From Channallabes apus (lineage: Eukaryota > Chordata > Actinopteri > Siluriformes > Clariidae), in assembly GCA_030522415.1 (NCBI GenBank), contig CM060109.1, positions 6,147,655 through 6,211,654 of the forward strand: DNA of 64,000 nt, given 5' to 3'. The notes below the pieces were generated by a model. That model was not told where the DNA came from. It was given only the letters and a program-made list of their open reading frames with translations, and searched no databases. The position numbers and the translations under genes are program-made. Of the stretch, positions 9,392 through 20,683 are shown in pieces; the first letter of the stretch is position 1; every line of letters begins with the position of its first letter.

Positions 9392-11915
9392 TCACCCCAT
9401 TTCCCTCATCCTCATTTCCCTCACCTTCATTTCCTTCACCTTCATCTCTCTCTCCCCATCTCCCTTATCTTCATCTGCTTCATCCCCATCTCCTTCATCT
9501 TCATCGCCTTCATCCCCATCTCCCTCATCCTCAACCCTCCTCCAATCTCCCTTATCTTCATCTCCCTCATCCCCATCTCCCTCATCCTCAACCCTTATCT
9601 TCATCTCCCTCATCCCCATCTCCCTCATCCTCAACCCTCCTCCCATCTCCCTCATCCCCATCTCCCTCATCCCCATCTCCCTCATCCCCATCTCCCTCAT
9701 CCCCATCTCCCTCATCCCCATCTCCCTCATCTTCATCTCCCTCATCCCCATCTCCCTCATCTTCATCTCCCTCATCCCCATCTCCCTCATCCCCATCTCC
9801 CTCATCTTCATCTCCCTCATCCCCATCTCCCTCATCCCCATCTCCCTCATCCCCATCTCCCTCATCTTCATCTCCCTCATCTTCATCTCCCTCATCCCCA
9901 TCTCCCTCATCCCCATCTCCCTCATCTTCATCTCCCTCATCCCCATCTCCCTCATCCCCATCTCCCTCATCCTCATCTCCCTCATCCCCATCTGCCTCAT
10001 CTTCATCTCCTTCATCCCCATCTCCCTCATCTTCATCTCCCTCATCCCCATCTCCCTCATCTTCATCTCCCTCATCCCCATCTCCCTCATCTTCATCTCC
10101 CTCATCTTCATCTCCCTCATCTTCATCTCCCTCATCCCCATCTCCCTCATCCTCAACCCTCCTCCCATCTCCCTTATCTTCATCTCTCTCATCCCCTCCT
10201 CCCTCATCTTCATCTCCTTCATCCCCATCTCCCTCATCCTCAACCCTCCTCCCATCTCCCTTATCTTCATCTCTCTCATCCCCATCTCCCTCATCTTCAT
10301 CTCCTTCATCCCCATCTCCCTCATCCTCAACCCTCCTCCCATCTCCCTCATCTTCATCTCCCTCATCCCCATCTCCCTCATCCTCAACCCTCCTCCAATC
10401 TCCCTTATCTTCATCTCCCTCATCCCCATCTCCCTCATCCTCAACCCTCCTCCCATCTCCCTCATCCCCATCTCCCTCATCTTCATCTCCTTCATCCCCA
10501 TCTCCCTCATCCTCAACCCTCCTCCCATCTCCCTTATCTTCATCTCTCTCATCCCCTCCTCCCTCATCTTCATCTCCCTCATCTTCATCTCCTTCATCCC
10601 CATCTCCCTCATCCTCAACCCTCCTCCCATCTCCCTCATCTTCATCTCCCTCATCCCCATCTCCCTTATCTTCATCTCCATCTCCCTCATCTTCATCTCC
10701 TTCATCCCCATCTCCCTTATCATCATCTCCCTCATCCCCATCTCCCTCATCTTCATCTCCCTCATCCCCATCTCCCTCATCCTCAACCCTCCTCCCATCT
10801 CCCTCATCTTCATCTCCCTCATCCCCATCTCCTTCATCCTCATCTCCCTCATCCTCAACCCGCCTCCCATCTCCCTTATCTTCATCTCCCTCATCCCCAT
10901 CTCCCTCATCTTCATCTCCTTCATCCCCATCTCCCTCATCCTCAACCCTCCTCCCATCTCCCTTATCTTCATCTCCCTCATCCCCATCTCCCTCATCTTC
11001 ATCTCCTTCATCCCCATCTCCCTCATCCTCAACCCTCCTCCCATCTCCCTCATCCTCAACCCTCCTCCCATCTCCCTCATCTTCATCTCTCTCATCCCCA
11101 TCTCCCTTATCTTCATCTCCATCTCCCTCATCTTCATCTCCTTCATCCCCATCTCCCTCATCCTCAACCCTCCTCCAATCTCCCTTATCTTCATCTCCCT
11201 CATCCCCATCTCCCTCATCCTCAACCCTCCTCCCATCTCCCTCATCCCCATCTCCCTCATCTTCATCTCCTTCATCCCCATCTCCCTCATCCTCAACCCT
11301 CCTCCCATCTCCCTCATCTTCATCTCCCTCATCCCCATCTCCCTCATCCTCAACCCTCCTCCAATCTCCCTTATCTTCATCTCCCTCATCCCCATCTCCC
11401 TCATCCTCAACCCTCCTCCCATCTCCCTCATCCCCATCTCCCTCATCTTCATCTCCTTCATCCCCATCTCCCTCATCCTCAACCCTCCTCCCATCTCCCT
11501 TATCTTCATCTCTCTCATCCCCTCCTCCCTCATCTTCATCTCCCTCATCTTCATCTCCTTCATCCCCATCTCCCTCATCCTCAACCCTCCTCCCATCTCC
11601 CTCATCTTCATCTCTCTCATCCCCACCTCCCTTATCTTCATCTCCATCTCCCTCATCTTCATCTCCTTCATCCCCATCTCCCTCATCCTCAACCCTCCTC
11701 CAATCTCCCTTATCTTCATCTCCCTCACCCCCATCTCCCTCATCCTCAACCCTCCTCCAATCTCCTTTATCTTCATCTCCCTCATCCCCATCTCCCTCAT
11801 CCTCAACCCTCCTCCCATCTCCCTCATCTTCATCTCCCTCACCCTCATCTCCCTCATCTTCATCTCCCTCATTCTCATCTCCCTCATCTTCACCTCCCTC
11901 ACCCCCATCTCCCTC
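9392..11915 (+). repeat. 15-bp minisatellite with higher-order structure
   Basis: About 2.5 kb of tandem units CCCATCTCCCTCATC and TTCATCTCCCTCATC (15 bp), broken at intervals by CTCAACCCTCCTCCC. The interruptions mark longer higher-order units of several 15-mers. Because 15 is a multiple of 3, the minus strand stays open for 838 codons (MREMG, MREMK and GGGLR modules). That frame has no non-repeat sequence, no known fold and lies in an intron of cps1, so I treat it as non-coding. Confidence 0.95.
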
Positions 11916-12584
11916 TATCTGTGTGATTTATTTCTGGTTGTGCTTCACAGAGCACAGGTGAAGGCTAACAGTCTTCAACCTTTTATCACTGTAGGACTTC
12001 TCTTTGTACTACACTCTGTCCCTCATTATGTTAGGCGTTCATGACCTTTGAAGTGCTGGATACTCAGAAGGCATGGAGCTGCTCCCGACACCACTTTACT
12101 TCCCTTTTCACAGTTTATATCTTTTCACCTGAGGGAGTGCTGCCGTTTTATTACATCATGCACACGCCTTAAAGGACACTGCAACACCATTTCAAGCCTG
12201 ACAGTTTTATTTCAGTACAGTATATTCACCTAGTGAAATACAATACACAGATCAGCCTGGAGCGGCAGTATCAGCTGCTTCACTTCTAACATACAGCTCC
12301 ACTTTAGAAGACCAGAGTGTAAGAAGCTTTCCTCTTCAGCTGTGCTGTGCCCTACACTCATAACGTCAGAGAAACAAGCCACAACGTGAATGTGATCTGA
12401 CATGAAAGTGTCGTGGTAGCTACAGTACCGCCCCAAAGTTTAAGAAAAAAAAAACATACATTTGATGGTTGCATAAGTATTTACCCCCAGGTCAATTACA
12501 GCTGTAGGTCTCCCGGAATATACATTTATTATCTTTGCACATCTGCTTCCCCCATGCAGCCTATTGCAGCAAACTTAATCCACA

Positions 12585-12795
12585 CTGTGAGGGGGTACAC
12601 CCTGGACCACAGGACATACAGTAAACACACACACACACACACACACATGGTCATACACATTTGAAAAACGCCAATCATCCTAGACCGCATATCTTCAGAA
12701 CGTGCACATGGAGAGCATGCAAACTCCCTGAGACAAGCCTCGAACCCCTAACGCTGAAGGTGTTAACGACATCGATAACCATTAAGCCATAAAAA
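12585..12795 (-). repeat. decayed V-SINE-like (HE1/DANA-type) copy
   Basis: On the minus strand it shows the remnants GCATGCTCTCC, CTGAAGATATGC and GGTGTACCCCC, which are the usual core landmarks of this tRNA-derived SINE group. A (CA)n tract of about 25 bp (12623-12647) has expanded inside it. Confidence 0.6.
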
Positions 12796-14756
12796 CCAGG
12801 TCTTCCTTCGCTCATCTGTGCTGCCTCTTAATTTACAATTCAGACATTATTTAGGGATCCAACTGGACGTGTGAAGGACGGCCTGGTTTTCATCGCTAGT
12901 AAACTTGATTGTCTGGGTTAACGAGGGGTTGTTACTCTACCAGAACCAGGTTAGTAAGTAAAGGGCATTAATTAAAAAAGAAATGATTATACATAAATGA
13001 TTATAGTACGCAGCACATCACATTTACAGTACTAAAAAAGAAGATAAAAATAAAAAGCTATTTGAGGCTGTCCAGCATTGTTAAGCATGAAGTGGCTGCA
13101 TTCTGCGCTAGCAAGTAAGTCTAATAACGGCTTTAATCTTTAATTAGCATATAAACCAAGCTGGTGACTTTAAATGCTCCCTGTAAAGCAGTTACATGTT
13201 GCCCATGAACAGGGTAGTCAGGCTTGAGGTAAAAAAAAATCAGTCTGGGCTCATCCTCAGAGCCATGCAGGGAAAGAAAATGACAAAATTAGAGAGATGA
13301 GAACGAGGTGATGAGGGCAAATTGCTCAGAAAACACTGGAGTGAGCATCGAATTAGGCGAACCACCAAACACCAAGTTGTTAAAGGGTATTCAGAGTGAA
13401 TAAAGTCTAGTCGGGAAAGCAGACAGCAGGTGATGAAGACGATGTGTGTAGATTCTTTGATTTGATTTTAGTTTAAATGGGAAAAACAAAGTGCTGGAGA
13501 AATCTTCTTAGTGCACGCAAGTCATCACTGTGCAACTTCAGCAGTTCGGAAATTATTACTTGTCACCCTGTACTTAATGGTCCTGGTAAAGTCTCTTCTG
13601 GATTCTATATCTTCATCAGATCGTGCGATGAGGATCCTGTGATTAGTATCATTAAGCTTCGTGATCCAGAAAAACAAGTAGTCATTAAAACATCTTAAAG
13701 TTATAATAAGAACAATATTATGCCTTTAAAAATTGCTCAGGAAGATGAAGAAATTAAGTCTGGACAACGTATATTCTTGTTTTTTAGCAACAATGAGGTC
13801 ATTGTGGCCATTCGTTCGATGTTATTCCATAATCATCCATTCAACATTTCATCAACTCATTCTAACTTTTAAAAGCAACCTAAAACCAACATTATCCCAA
13901 AGTCCATAAGCTTGCCAAGTGAACCTCGCCACAACCTTGTGACAAAATAAATTCCACGCTAGACTCTAGCCTGAATAGAGATGAATACACAATCTGCACT
14001 CCCGTCATCTACTTCCTAAACTGCCGTCTGAAGGCACATCCAAACGCAACTATTCAACGGAAATTTTGCAAGCGCAGCATTTCCCAGCACTACATTTTAA
14101 CAGTCTCCCAGTAGTTAGTCGTGCATGTCTTCCCTGAAAATGTGTAACATGTTAAATTGGGTAGATAATTAGATCAATTAAGAACAAACTAAGCAAATCT
14201 GGTGATTTAATCACTTCGGAGAAGACTGTCGCCGAAGCTTCAGGGCTCATGAGCTCAGACTTAATATACGCTAGTTCAGCTTGGCACTCAGCTTAAAGTT
14301 CAAATTACCATCTGTCATCATATTACACTGCAGTCTGTGTAATGTACTCATTTATACCCCCACGCTGCTCAGTTCTACATTCTGATTGGCCAGAAGCTAT
14401 GATGGTGGTGCAGGTAAATCTTTTTAAGAGCATGCACCTTCCAAACCTTTGATGCATAAAAAAATAAGTAGGGAAATCTAGGGAACAATGGCTGTAGGTG
14501 AGCTGAGAAATGTTTCCAACTTTGTTTTGCTGGAAATAAAAAAAAAACTCTAACTAGTAATGGACAAATTCACTAATTAGACTTGAAGGTCACAACATAC
14601 ACAGTATTTGTCTTACAGTTCATCATAGTTCATCAACACCTCTAAGCCAACTGCAGTCTTATAATAACTGCTTTACTAAACATGTGCACTTTAATAAGGA
14701 GCTTATCACAAATTTAAGATTTAATTGAATTGTTTGTTTTGAATAAACTATATAAA

Positions 14757-15182
14757 AAGGAAAGTACTCCTCTGGAAGGCTCTCCACTAGCTGTGGGATT
14801 TTGAGGAGGCGCCAGTTCCAGTTCATCCCAGAGGTGTTCATTGGGCTTGGTTCTGGTCAAGGTTCTTGAGTTCTTCTCGTCCAACCCTATCAGACCATGT
14901 AACTGGCTTTCTGCATTATTGCCATGCTGGAATAGGCTTAGGTCTCTTTTATACACCTTTTTAGCCTGGTGCTACTGCTGGTTCAAAAGTGAACCTCCTA
15001 AAAGCTGGCTTTGTTTTTCCATGGACTAAAAAAAAAATGGTCCAAACTTGGGCACCAACTCTGAAGTACCTTTGGAACCGCCTTGGTGAAAAAGGGGTAT
15101 TGGTTGCAGTGAAGAGAATTGGTGTAACACTACATATTTGTGTAATAGCATGGGGTGTACATACTTTTGGCCACGTAGTGTA
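14757..15182 (+). mobile_element. truncated copy of the TACACT-type MITE
   Basis: The right end GTACATACTTTTGGCCACGT then AGTGTATA matches the end of the 4722-5187 element. Inner words such as CCAGTTCATCCCAGAGGTGT also belong to this family of Tc1/mariner-derived repeats. The left end is not clear. No coding capacity remains. Confidence 0.6.
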
Positions 15183-16001
15183 TAGGAGTTTTGTTAATGT
15201 GATATCTTAAGAGCAAGGTACTGAATGTTTGTAGAATTTATACAGTGTAATTATTAATGTAACCAGAAGATAAACTGATTTTATTTTTGAAGTGTTCCAA
15301 GGTCGCATCAAGGTCAAATGTCAAAAATAGTCGTTCTTCAATAGCTTCCTTCCTGATTCAGATTCATTTAAAGGATATTCGTGGCCCATAAATGATTAGC
15401 AAGGAGGACTGGACTTGGGTTGCAGCGGCGGCGACCTCGATGACCTTGAGCTCTGCTTGTTTTGTCTATTTAACTAGTATCGTAAAGTTTGGAAAGTTTT
15501 TGAGTGTTGGGCGTGTAGATGTTTGCTGGCCATGCTGACCCCGAGGCCTCCGCACAGAACCCGTGAAATGTTTATTCTGACACAGCAGAGCCCTTTAGCG
15601 TGTGTGCCACGCAGCGGGTTTTATTATTTAGTATTTGTTGTTGGTATTTTGGGATTCATGTCTGCTCTCGGGGCTGAGATGTGGAATGTCTAGTCAGGGT
15701 CATTGTCAGGTTGTTACGGCAGCATTATTTTCTAATGGAATCCGGAGTACAAATGAGATTGTAAAATTCTCATCAGAAATGAGCTGCTGCTCTGCTCGGC
15801 TCCAGCGCTGCCTGCCTAATGGCCGAGCCGCAGGGCCAAGGATCTGTCACGCTCATTACACGGCCATGGTTAAGCCTCTGATGCGGACATACCGAGAAAT
15901 AGAAATGTGTCTCGATCTTCTTCTTTATCTGCCTGCACTGGATGACCCCTTCCCCTCTTTCTTCCCTTACTTTCTGCCTTGTTTGTTTGTTTCTTTCCCA
16001 G

Positions 16002-16061
16002 CATTTATTCAGACCAGACTTCCTGTCTACTGCTCACCAGCTTAAGGAGAAGGGATTTAAA
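16002..16061 (+). CDS. cps1: carbamoyl-phosphate synthetase 1: 20-codon exon of the regulatory domain
   Basis: This 60-nt, phase 0-0 exon encodes HLFRPDFLSTAHQLKEKGFK. It aligns with the mammalian exon [20 protein letters not shown]. It forms the first helix of the MGS-like allosteric fold, directly after the GILIGIQ strand of the previous exon. The acceptor is TTTCCCAG after a T-rich tract and the donor is AAA|GTGAGT. The exon is less conserved than its neighbours, which is normal for this helix. Confidence 0.93.
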
Positions 16062-16417
16062 GTGAGTCAAACATATTGTTTTATCTCCCGTCTGTTGCAG
16101 GATCATTGTGCTTTGGTGATTTGGGATGTGTTATCCGTAGAAAGGGTATATCTTTCAACATGAATTAACTCAGAGCGATGCTCCGAAGTCTGTGAGACAG
16201 GAATGCTCCATGAATGGGACACCGGTCCTCACACACTCATTTGGCTCGAATACTGCCAGGTTTTAAGAGAATGGAAGGAAACTGGAGAACTGGGACAACT
16301 CCATATAGGCTAGGAATCCAACTGGGGACCCTGGAGCTGTTGGGTGTGAAGGTGGACACTGCGCTGAAGCCGAAGAAATGAAGATTCTTCAGTTCAACAG
16401 ATGTGATGAACCTTTTC

Positions 16418-16575
16418 ACATTTACATTTACATTTAGGCATTTGGCAGACGCTCTTATCCAGAGCGACTTACATTTTTATCTCATTACACATCTGAGCAG
16501 TTCAGGGTTAAGGACCTTGCTCAAGGGCCCAACAGTGGCAACTTGGTGGTTGTGGGGTTTGATCCCATGTTACTA
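16418..16575 (-). repeat. tRNA-derived SINE with GATAAGAGCGTCTGCCAAATG tail (minus, truncated)
   Basis: In + orientation it opens with the tail complement CATTTGGCAGACGCTCTTAT, followed by the complements of CCCTTGAGCAAGGTCC and TTGCCACTGTTGGGCC. It belongs to the same family as 23320-23521. The tRNA-like head is incomplete at the right side. Confidence 0.85.
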
Positions 16576-16658
16576 GTCTTCTTTACTAAAGGAAGACACA
16601 AGCTGCACTTGCTCTAGGAAAGTCAGCATTTTGGTTTATGCTGGAGACCTTAAAGGGG

Positions 16659-16820
16659 GCATTGGTGGTTCAATGGTAGGCTTCTTGTGCGCCTGAGGAA
16701 GGCCTGGGTTCACATCCCAGCCAATGCCCCACACGTATCCACTGGAGACCTGAAGCCCAGGTGAAAATGTGTGAGGGTTGATTTAGGAAGAGCATATACT
16801 GTAAAAACCTGTGCCACAAT
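16659..16820 (+). repeat. SINE with a tRNA-Gly-like head
   Basis: Positions 16659-16728 form a 70-nt tRNA-like unit. GCATTGG at the start pairs with CCAATGC at the end, A-box-like TGGTTCAATGGTAG follows, and B-box-like GGGTTCACATCCC lies near the 3' side. This is very close to tRNA-Gly. The anticodon arm is disturbed, so it is unlikely to be a working tRNA. The following sequence, GATTTAGGAAGAGCATATAC then TGTAAAAACCTGTGCC, resembles the body of tRNA-derived fish SINEs. Confidence 0.7.
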
Positions 16821-17137
16821 CAATAAGAGTAGCCGAAAAACTGCACCAACTGGAGACACAACAGGGTGTTAACTTCCGGAGACTGAAAAGTTGAAAAAAA
16901 AAAAAAAGAGCTTCCAGTTTATCAGCAGTAAATAAAAAAACAAGTGGAAATGGCTCACTCTGAAAGATCCCCACCGTTCAGCAGTTACCACTCATTACAT
17001 TCATCACACATTCCTGTTCTCCTGATCCACATCATGGCCACCAGGCTGGACTTGACTGTGAGAAGAACTAATGGACGATGGATTCGTTTGTTAGAGCGCT
17101 GGAGAAATGTCAAACACTTTCTGATAATTGCCTTCCA

Positions 17138-17375
17138 TAACAGTGGTGGCTTAGTTGTTAAGGCTCTGACTTACTGACCGGAAGGTCTGCGGTTCGAGCC
17201 CCAGCTCCGCCAGGTTGACACTGTTGGACCCTTGAGCGAGGCCCTTAACCCTGTCAGCTCCATGGGTGCTGTATAATGGCAGACACTGGGCTCTGACCCC
17301 AGCCTCCAAACAAGAAGCTAACAAGGACATTCGAAGAATAAAGAATTTCACTGCGCAGTAAAGTATATGTGACGA
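17138..17375 (+). repeat. tRNA-derived SINE, GAATTTCACTGCGC-tailed type
   Basis: It has a tRNA-like head (GTGGCTTAGTTGTTAAGGCT, then GGTTCGAGCCCC), the shared middle CCCTTGAGCGAGGCCCTTAA, and a tail GAATAAAGAATTTCACTGCG then CAGTAAAGTATATGTGAC. The same family has a diverged copy at 45855-46050. Confidence 0.85.
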
Positions 17376-17782
17376 GGAACACGAAGCACCTGACAGTGGA
17401 AGCTGGTGTCAGAAGATCCAGATTCAAGTCAGAATCATATCAGATATAATCTGGGATTAATTCCAGTGACATGACATCAGTTGCGATGTAAGGTGTTCTA
17501 TACACACAAAAAAAGGAGTCAAAATCTTGACGCAAGAGGAAAATAAACGAAGTTAATGTTCACTATCAATTTTGTCTTTTTATTTGAAACTTCACACAAT
17601 AATCAGATCATTTCCGCACTGTATATTTTATTGCCTGTTAGTCCTCGTTTACATATTTTCAAATATTAAGTTGCATGTGCATAATTCGGGGGGGAATCCA
17701 GTTTGACATGATTCACAGTAAATGTATTGGATTAGCATAATTGTTTTCTCTACCATTTACGTTTTTATTGACATGCCCATAG

Positions 17783-17895
17783 CTTTATGCCACAGAAGCT
17801 ACCTCTGCTTGGCTCAATGCCAACGATGTGCCTACGACACCGGTCTCATGGCCCAGTGAGGACAGTAAAGACAGCACCTTACCGACTATCTGCAG
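17783..17895 (+). CDS. cps1: carbamoyl-phosphate synthetase 1: exon with the first N-acetylglutamate-site motifs
   Basis: This 113-nt exon (phase 0 to 2) encodes [20 protein letters not shown] followed by [17 protein letters not shown] and two bases of a split Ser codon. ATEAT and the Trp of VSWPS correspond to the human residues Thr1391, Thr1394 and Trp1410, which line the N-acetyl-L-glutamate pocket. All are kept, so the enzyme should still be activated by this effector. The acceptor is CCCATAG and the donor is CAG|GTCAGT. Compared with mammals the end of the exon (STLPTIC for PSLSSIRK) is about one residue shorter. Confidence 0.95.
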
Positions 17896-19600
17896 GTCAG
17901 TACCCAAAATTTCTGACTATTTATACTGTATCATGAACGAAATGGCACCGAGCATGTCATGTATAATAAATAAATATATATAATACACAAAAGTTTGGGA
18001 TCACTTGCAGATTTCTTTGCTTTTGTTTGGTGATTTATGTATTTCAAAACTATAAAATAACACATAAGGAATTAGGCAATTATGTGACAACGGCAACAGT
18101 CAGATGGTATTTTAGGACACGGGGGTCAGCCTTTCTGGAACAGTTCTCACAAGAACAGTATTGTGTCAAGTGCATTTCCAAAACCCATCATCAAGCACCA
18201 TGATGAAACTGTCTCCCATGAAGACCTTCCCGGAAGTGTGTATACACCAATGTGCTTATGAATATCTCTAACTGTACAAAAATACAAGATATAACTTTCT
18301 TTAACTGTAATTGCTTTCCAAAGTATGCTCCCATGCTTCATGTGATATATTGGAAGTGAAAAGGAAAAGTTTGCAATTAGCTTGTCTGCAATAAAACTCA
18401 GCATCATGACAGTGTTGTTTCTAAAATAAAAAAAAGTTAAATTGATGTTGATTATATGATGGTGGAATAATGCTGCAAATACACCTTTAAAACAGCAGGA
18501 CATATTTTATTTATACACAATCCATGATGAAACTGTCTCTCATGAAGACCTTCCCAGGAAACTGGCACCAAAACTACCTCTGCTGCAGAGGAGACGTTCA
18601 TTTAGAGTCACCAGCCTCAGAAATCACCAATTAACAACCAGCACCTCAGATTAGAGCCGTTATGAAAAGCTTTTACAGATCATAAGTTACAGATATACAT
18701 CTCAATATCAACTGTTCAAAGGAGATTATTGTGTATTTTGGATAAAAACCTTCGTTGTCAACCTTCGTAGTCTAGAAAGAAATACAAATCAGGAACAACC
18801 GTGGAGTTAGAAGGTGTGTACAAACATTGGTATATCCTGCGTCATGTCTGTTTGCACGTTACAGTCGCTGTCCCCTAAGTTTATATCATCCGAACAGCTT
18901 CCCACACATACATTATTTTGCTCAGGATATAGAATAGGCATGTTACATCTGTACAGTACACTGCAGTATCTCCTTAAAGCTTTGCTAAGTACCTGCACTG
19001 CTGTAGTGTAATATAGTGTCTGTGTAGTATCCAAACTATAGAACATCCAGTTTCATACAGTAAATCGTATCTCGGGGTACATTCCCCTTTACCCCTGCTT
19101 CCTGATTTTCTGTACTGTACTGTACAAGTTCCGACAATCACAGTAACAACTCCAATGTTTGCACTATCCAAATGTTTCACCGTGGCTAAGAGTCTATAAG
19201 AACTGTACACACAATCATTCCAAGCCGTTTGCTTGGTCGCAAACCTTCACCACACCACACCAGCTGATTTTCACCCTGAACCAGTCATTGAAAACCTGCA
19301 TTAACGGCTCTGATTTGTAAGAGTTTGTCACGACGGGTGAAAGGAGGCTGATGGTTTATCAGTGTTCTAATCATCACAAATCCTCGATTAGCATTCTGAT
19401 CTGAGGACATGGTGCCTGAGGCCAATTCATTTCACTGCTTTTTTTATTTTTTTTGCCAAATTACATTCATTGTCTTTGGAGTTTCTGTGATAAGTGCGAG
19501 TCGTGCATGAATAATCTAAATAAACACAATGGCAGTTTTGTGTGAAATATTAGCGGAACGTGTTTGTCATTATTTTTTTTGGACATTTCTCATTGTGCAG
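17896..19600 (+). other. cps1: cps1 intron, about 1.7 kb
   Basis: The intron runs from GTCAGT to TTGTGCAG. A Tc1-derived fragment (17985-18770) makes up its first half. The rest (18775-19595) looks unique and has no gene that I recognise. Confidence 0.85.
17985..18770 (+). mobile_element. Tc1-type element, 5' fragment with an internal insertion or duplication
   Basis: Starting near CAAAAGTTTGGGATCACTTG, it includes words typical of a Tc1 transposase 5' half: GATGAAACTGTCTCYCATGA, CCTCTGCTGCAGAGGA, CATTTAGAGTCACCAGCCTC, CAACTGTTCAAAGGAGATTA. A 34-bp segment occurs twice with one mismatch (18197-18230 and 18522-18555), with about 290 bp of unrelated AT-rich DNA between. The frame is broken in many places. 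No right end was found. Confidence 0.65.
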
Positions 19601-19730
19601 TCTGATCAGTAACGGCCATGTCGACCTGGTGGTGAACCTTCCGAATAACAACACCAAGTTCGTCAAGGACAACTTCCTCATCCGCAGAATGGCTGTGGAC
19701 TACGGCGTCCCCCTCATCACCAACTTCCAG
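19601..19730 (+). CDS. cps1: carbamoyl-phosphate synthetase 1: exon with the second N-acetylglutamate-site motifs
   Basis: This 130-nt exon completes the Ser codon split by the previous intron and encodes [20 protein letters not shown] followed by [20 protein letters not shown] and NFQ. The Asn residues in [10 protein letters not shown] and in KDNF match human Asn1437, Asn1440 and Asn1449 of the N-acetylglutamate pocket. RR and the strand GVPLITN belong to the conserved MGS-like core. The acceptor is TTGTGCAG and the donor CAG|GTTGGT. With the preceding exon it adds 81 codons in frame. Confidence 0.96.
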
Positions 19731-20683
19731 GTTGGTCCCGCCTTCCACAACTTTGATTTCGTTCGTGTTGGTTTTAGTTCTCGTGCCAAGCCTTAGTTTC
19801 CGTCAACTGACCCGTTCATCAGTACACGTTGATATCTCAGACTCCTTATACAGTAGATATTACGTCTTTTCCAACTTCCCAGGCTCCAGACACCACTTTA
19901 GACCGAGAGTGAACTCGTGAAAATTTAAAGGTCCCTTATTGTACTATCCCTTTGACAAGTTAACACAAGTCTCAGAGCTCGCCCAAAGTGTTTCCTGAAA
20001 TGCCCCATATATATAATGCATTATACCTCAGACTCCTCCTCTGAGCCACGCCCCCTCCTGAGAAAAGCAGAGCAAAGCGGCAAGCCGGGGGAGGGGTATC
20101 CTCCTCTATGAGGTCACAATAGGAGGAAAGCTCGTGGGGTTGCACAGTGGTTAAGGCATTAGACTACTTTTCAGAAGGTTTCCGGTTCAAACCACAGCGC
20201 CACCAAGTAGCCACTGTTGAGATAAAATGAGATAAAATGTAAGTTGCTATGGTTAAGGGCGTCTGCCACATGCCGTAATGTAAAATCGGCTTGTTTAAAC
20301 TACAACCAGCGTAAAAATGTGCAAAAAGCAGGGCATTTTTTTTTCATCATATAATATAGATAATAATAAAGAGAATTTAGCATAATTGGTCCCCTTTAAA
20401 GTAGAAGGGATTCATGGGATGTTAAAACATTTAGCATTAATATTTTGCCTTCAGTTCTGTAAACTTTCTTTTTTTTAAATCTTATTAAATTTGGACTCTC
20501 ATCCCTAATTCATGATGAGTGGATTAGGCTGTGCAGAAGAGCAGGTTGTGGAGAACCTAATGCAAGCCTGATGCAAGTGTCCAAATACTTATTAATCTTC
20601 ACCATATATGGTCAGTAATCCAAATGGCTGTATGGTAATAAAACGGTTTCTTGACTCGGAATTAAATACCTTTTCTCTCGCAG
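19731..20683 (+). other. cps1: last cps1 intron, about 0.95 kb
   Basis: The intron runs from GTTGGT to CTCGCAG. It contains a SINE copy at 20130-20284. Apart from a T-rich stretch at 20330-20400 the remainder looks unique. Confidence 0.85.
20130..20284 (+). repeat. tRNA-derived SINE (GAGCGTCTGCC-tail family), decayed
   Basis: The head GCACAGTGGTTAAGGCATTA and B-box-like GGTTCAAACCAC are followed by CCACCAAGTAGCCACTGTTG. The middle CCCTTGAGCAAGG block is deleted. It ends GATAAAATGTAAGTTGCTAT then GGTTAAGGGCGTCTGCCACA. Same family as 23320-23521. Confidence 0.8.

Larger units (their letters stand above)
8850..16001 (+). other. cps1: cps1 intron, about 7.2 kb
   Basis: The intron runs from GTGAGT at 8850 to CCCAG at 15997-16001. 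Its first 3 kb is CTCCCTCATC-type repetitive DNA (8878-9260 and 9392-11915). A decayed V-SINE-like copy lies at 12585-12795 and a MITE fragment at 14757-15182. The stretches 11916-12580, 12800-14750 and 15185-15995 look unique and AT-rich, without recognisable genes. The part at 15560-15900, with several GC-rich words, could be a conserved intronic element. Confidence 0.85.
16062..17782 (+). other. cps1: cps1 intron, about 1.7 kb
   Basis: The intron runs from GTGAGT to CCCATAG. It is filled mainly by three SINE-type insertions (16418-16575, 16659-16820, 17138-17375). The remainder (16070-16415 and 17400-17780) looks unique and holds no gene that I see. Confidence 0.85.

Noticed and set aside
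9392..11908. 838-codon minus-strand open frame (MREMG/MREMK repeats)
   Set aside because: It is the translation of a 15-bp minisatellite within a cps1 intron, with no unique domain or splice context.
16659..16728. Functional tRNA-Gly gene
   Set aside because: The anticodon arm is disrupted and the unit is followed by SINE body sequence.
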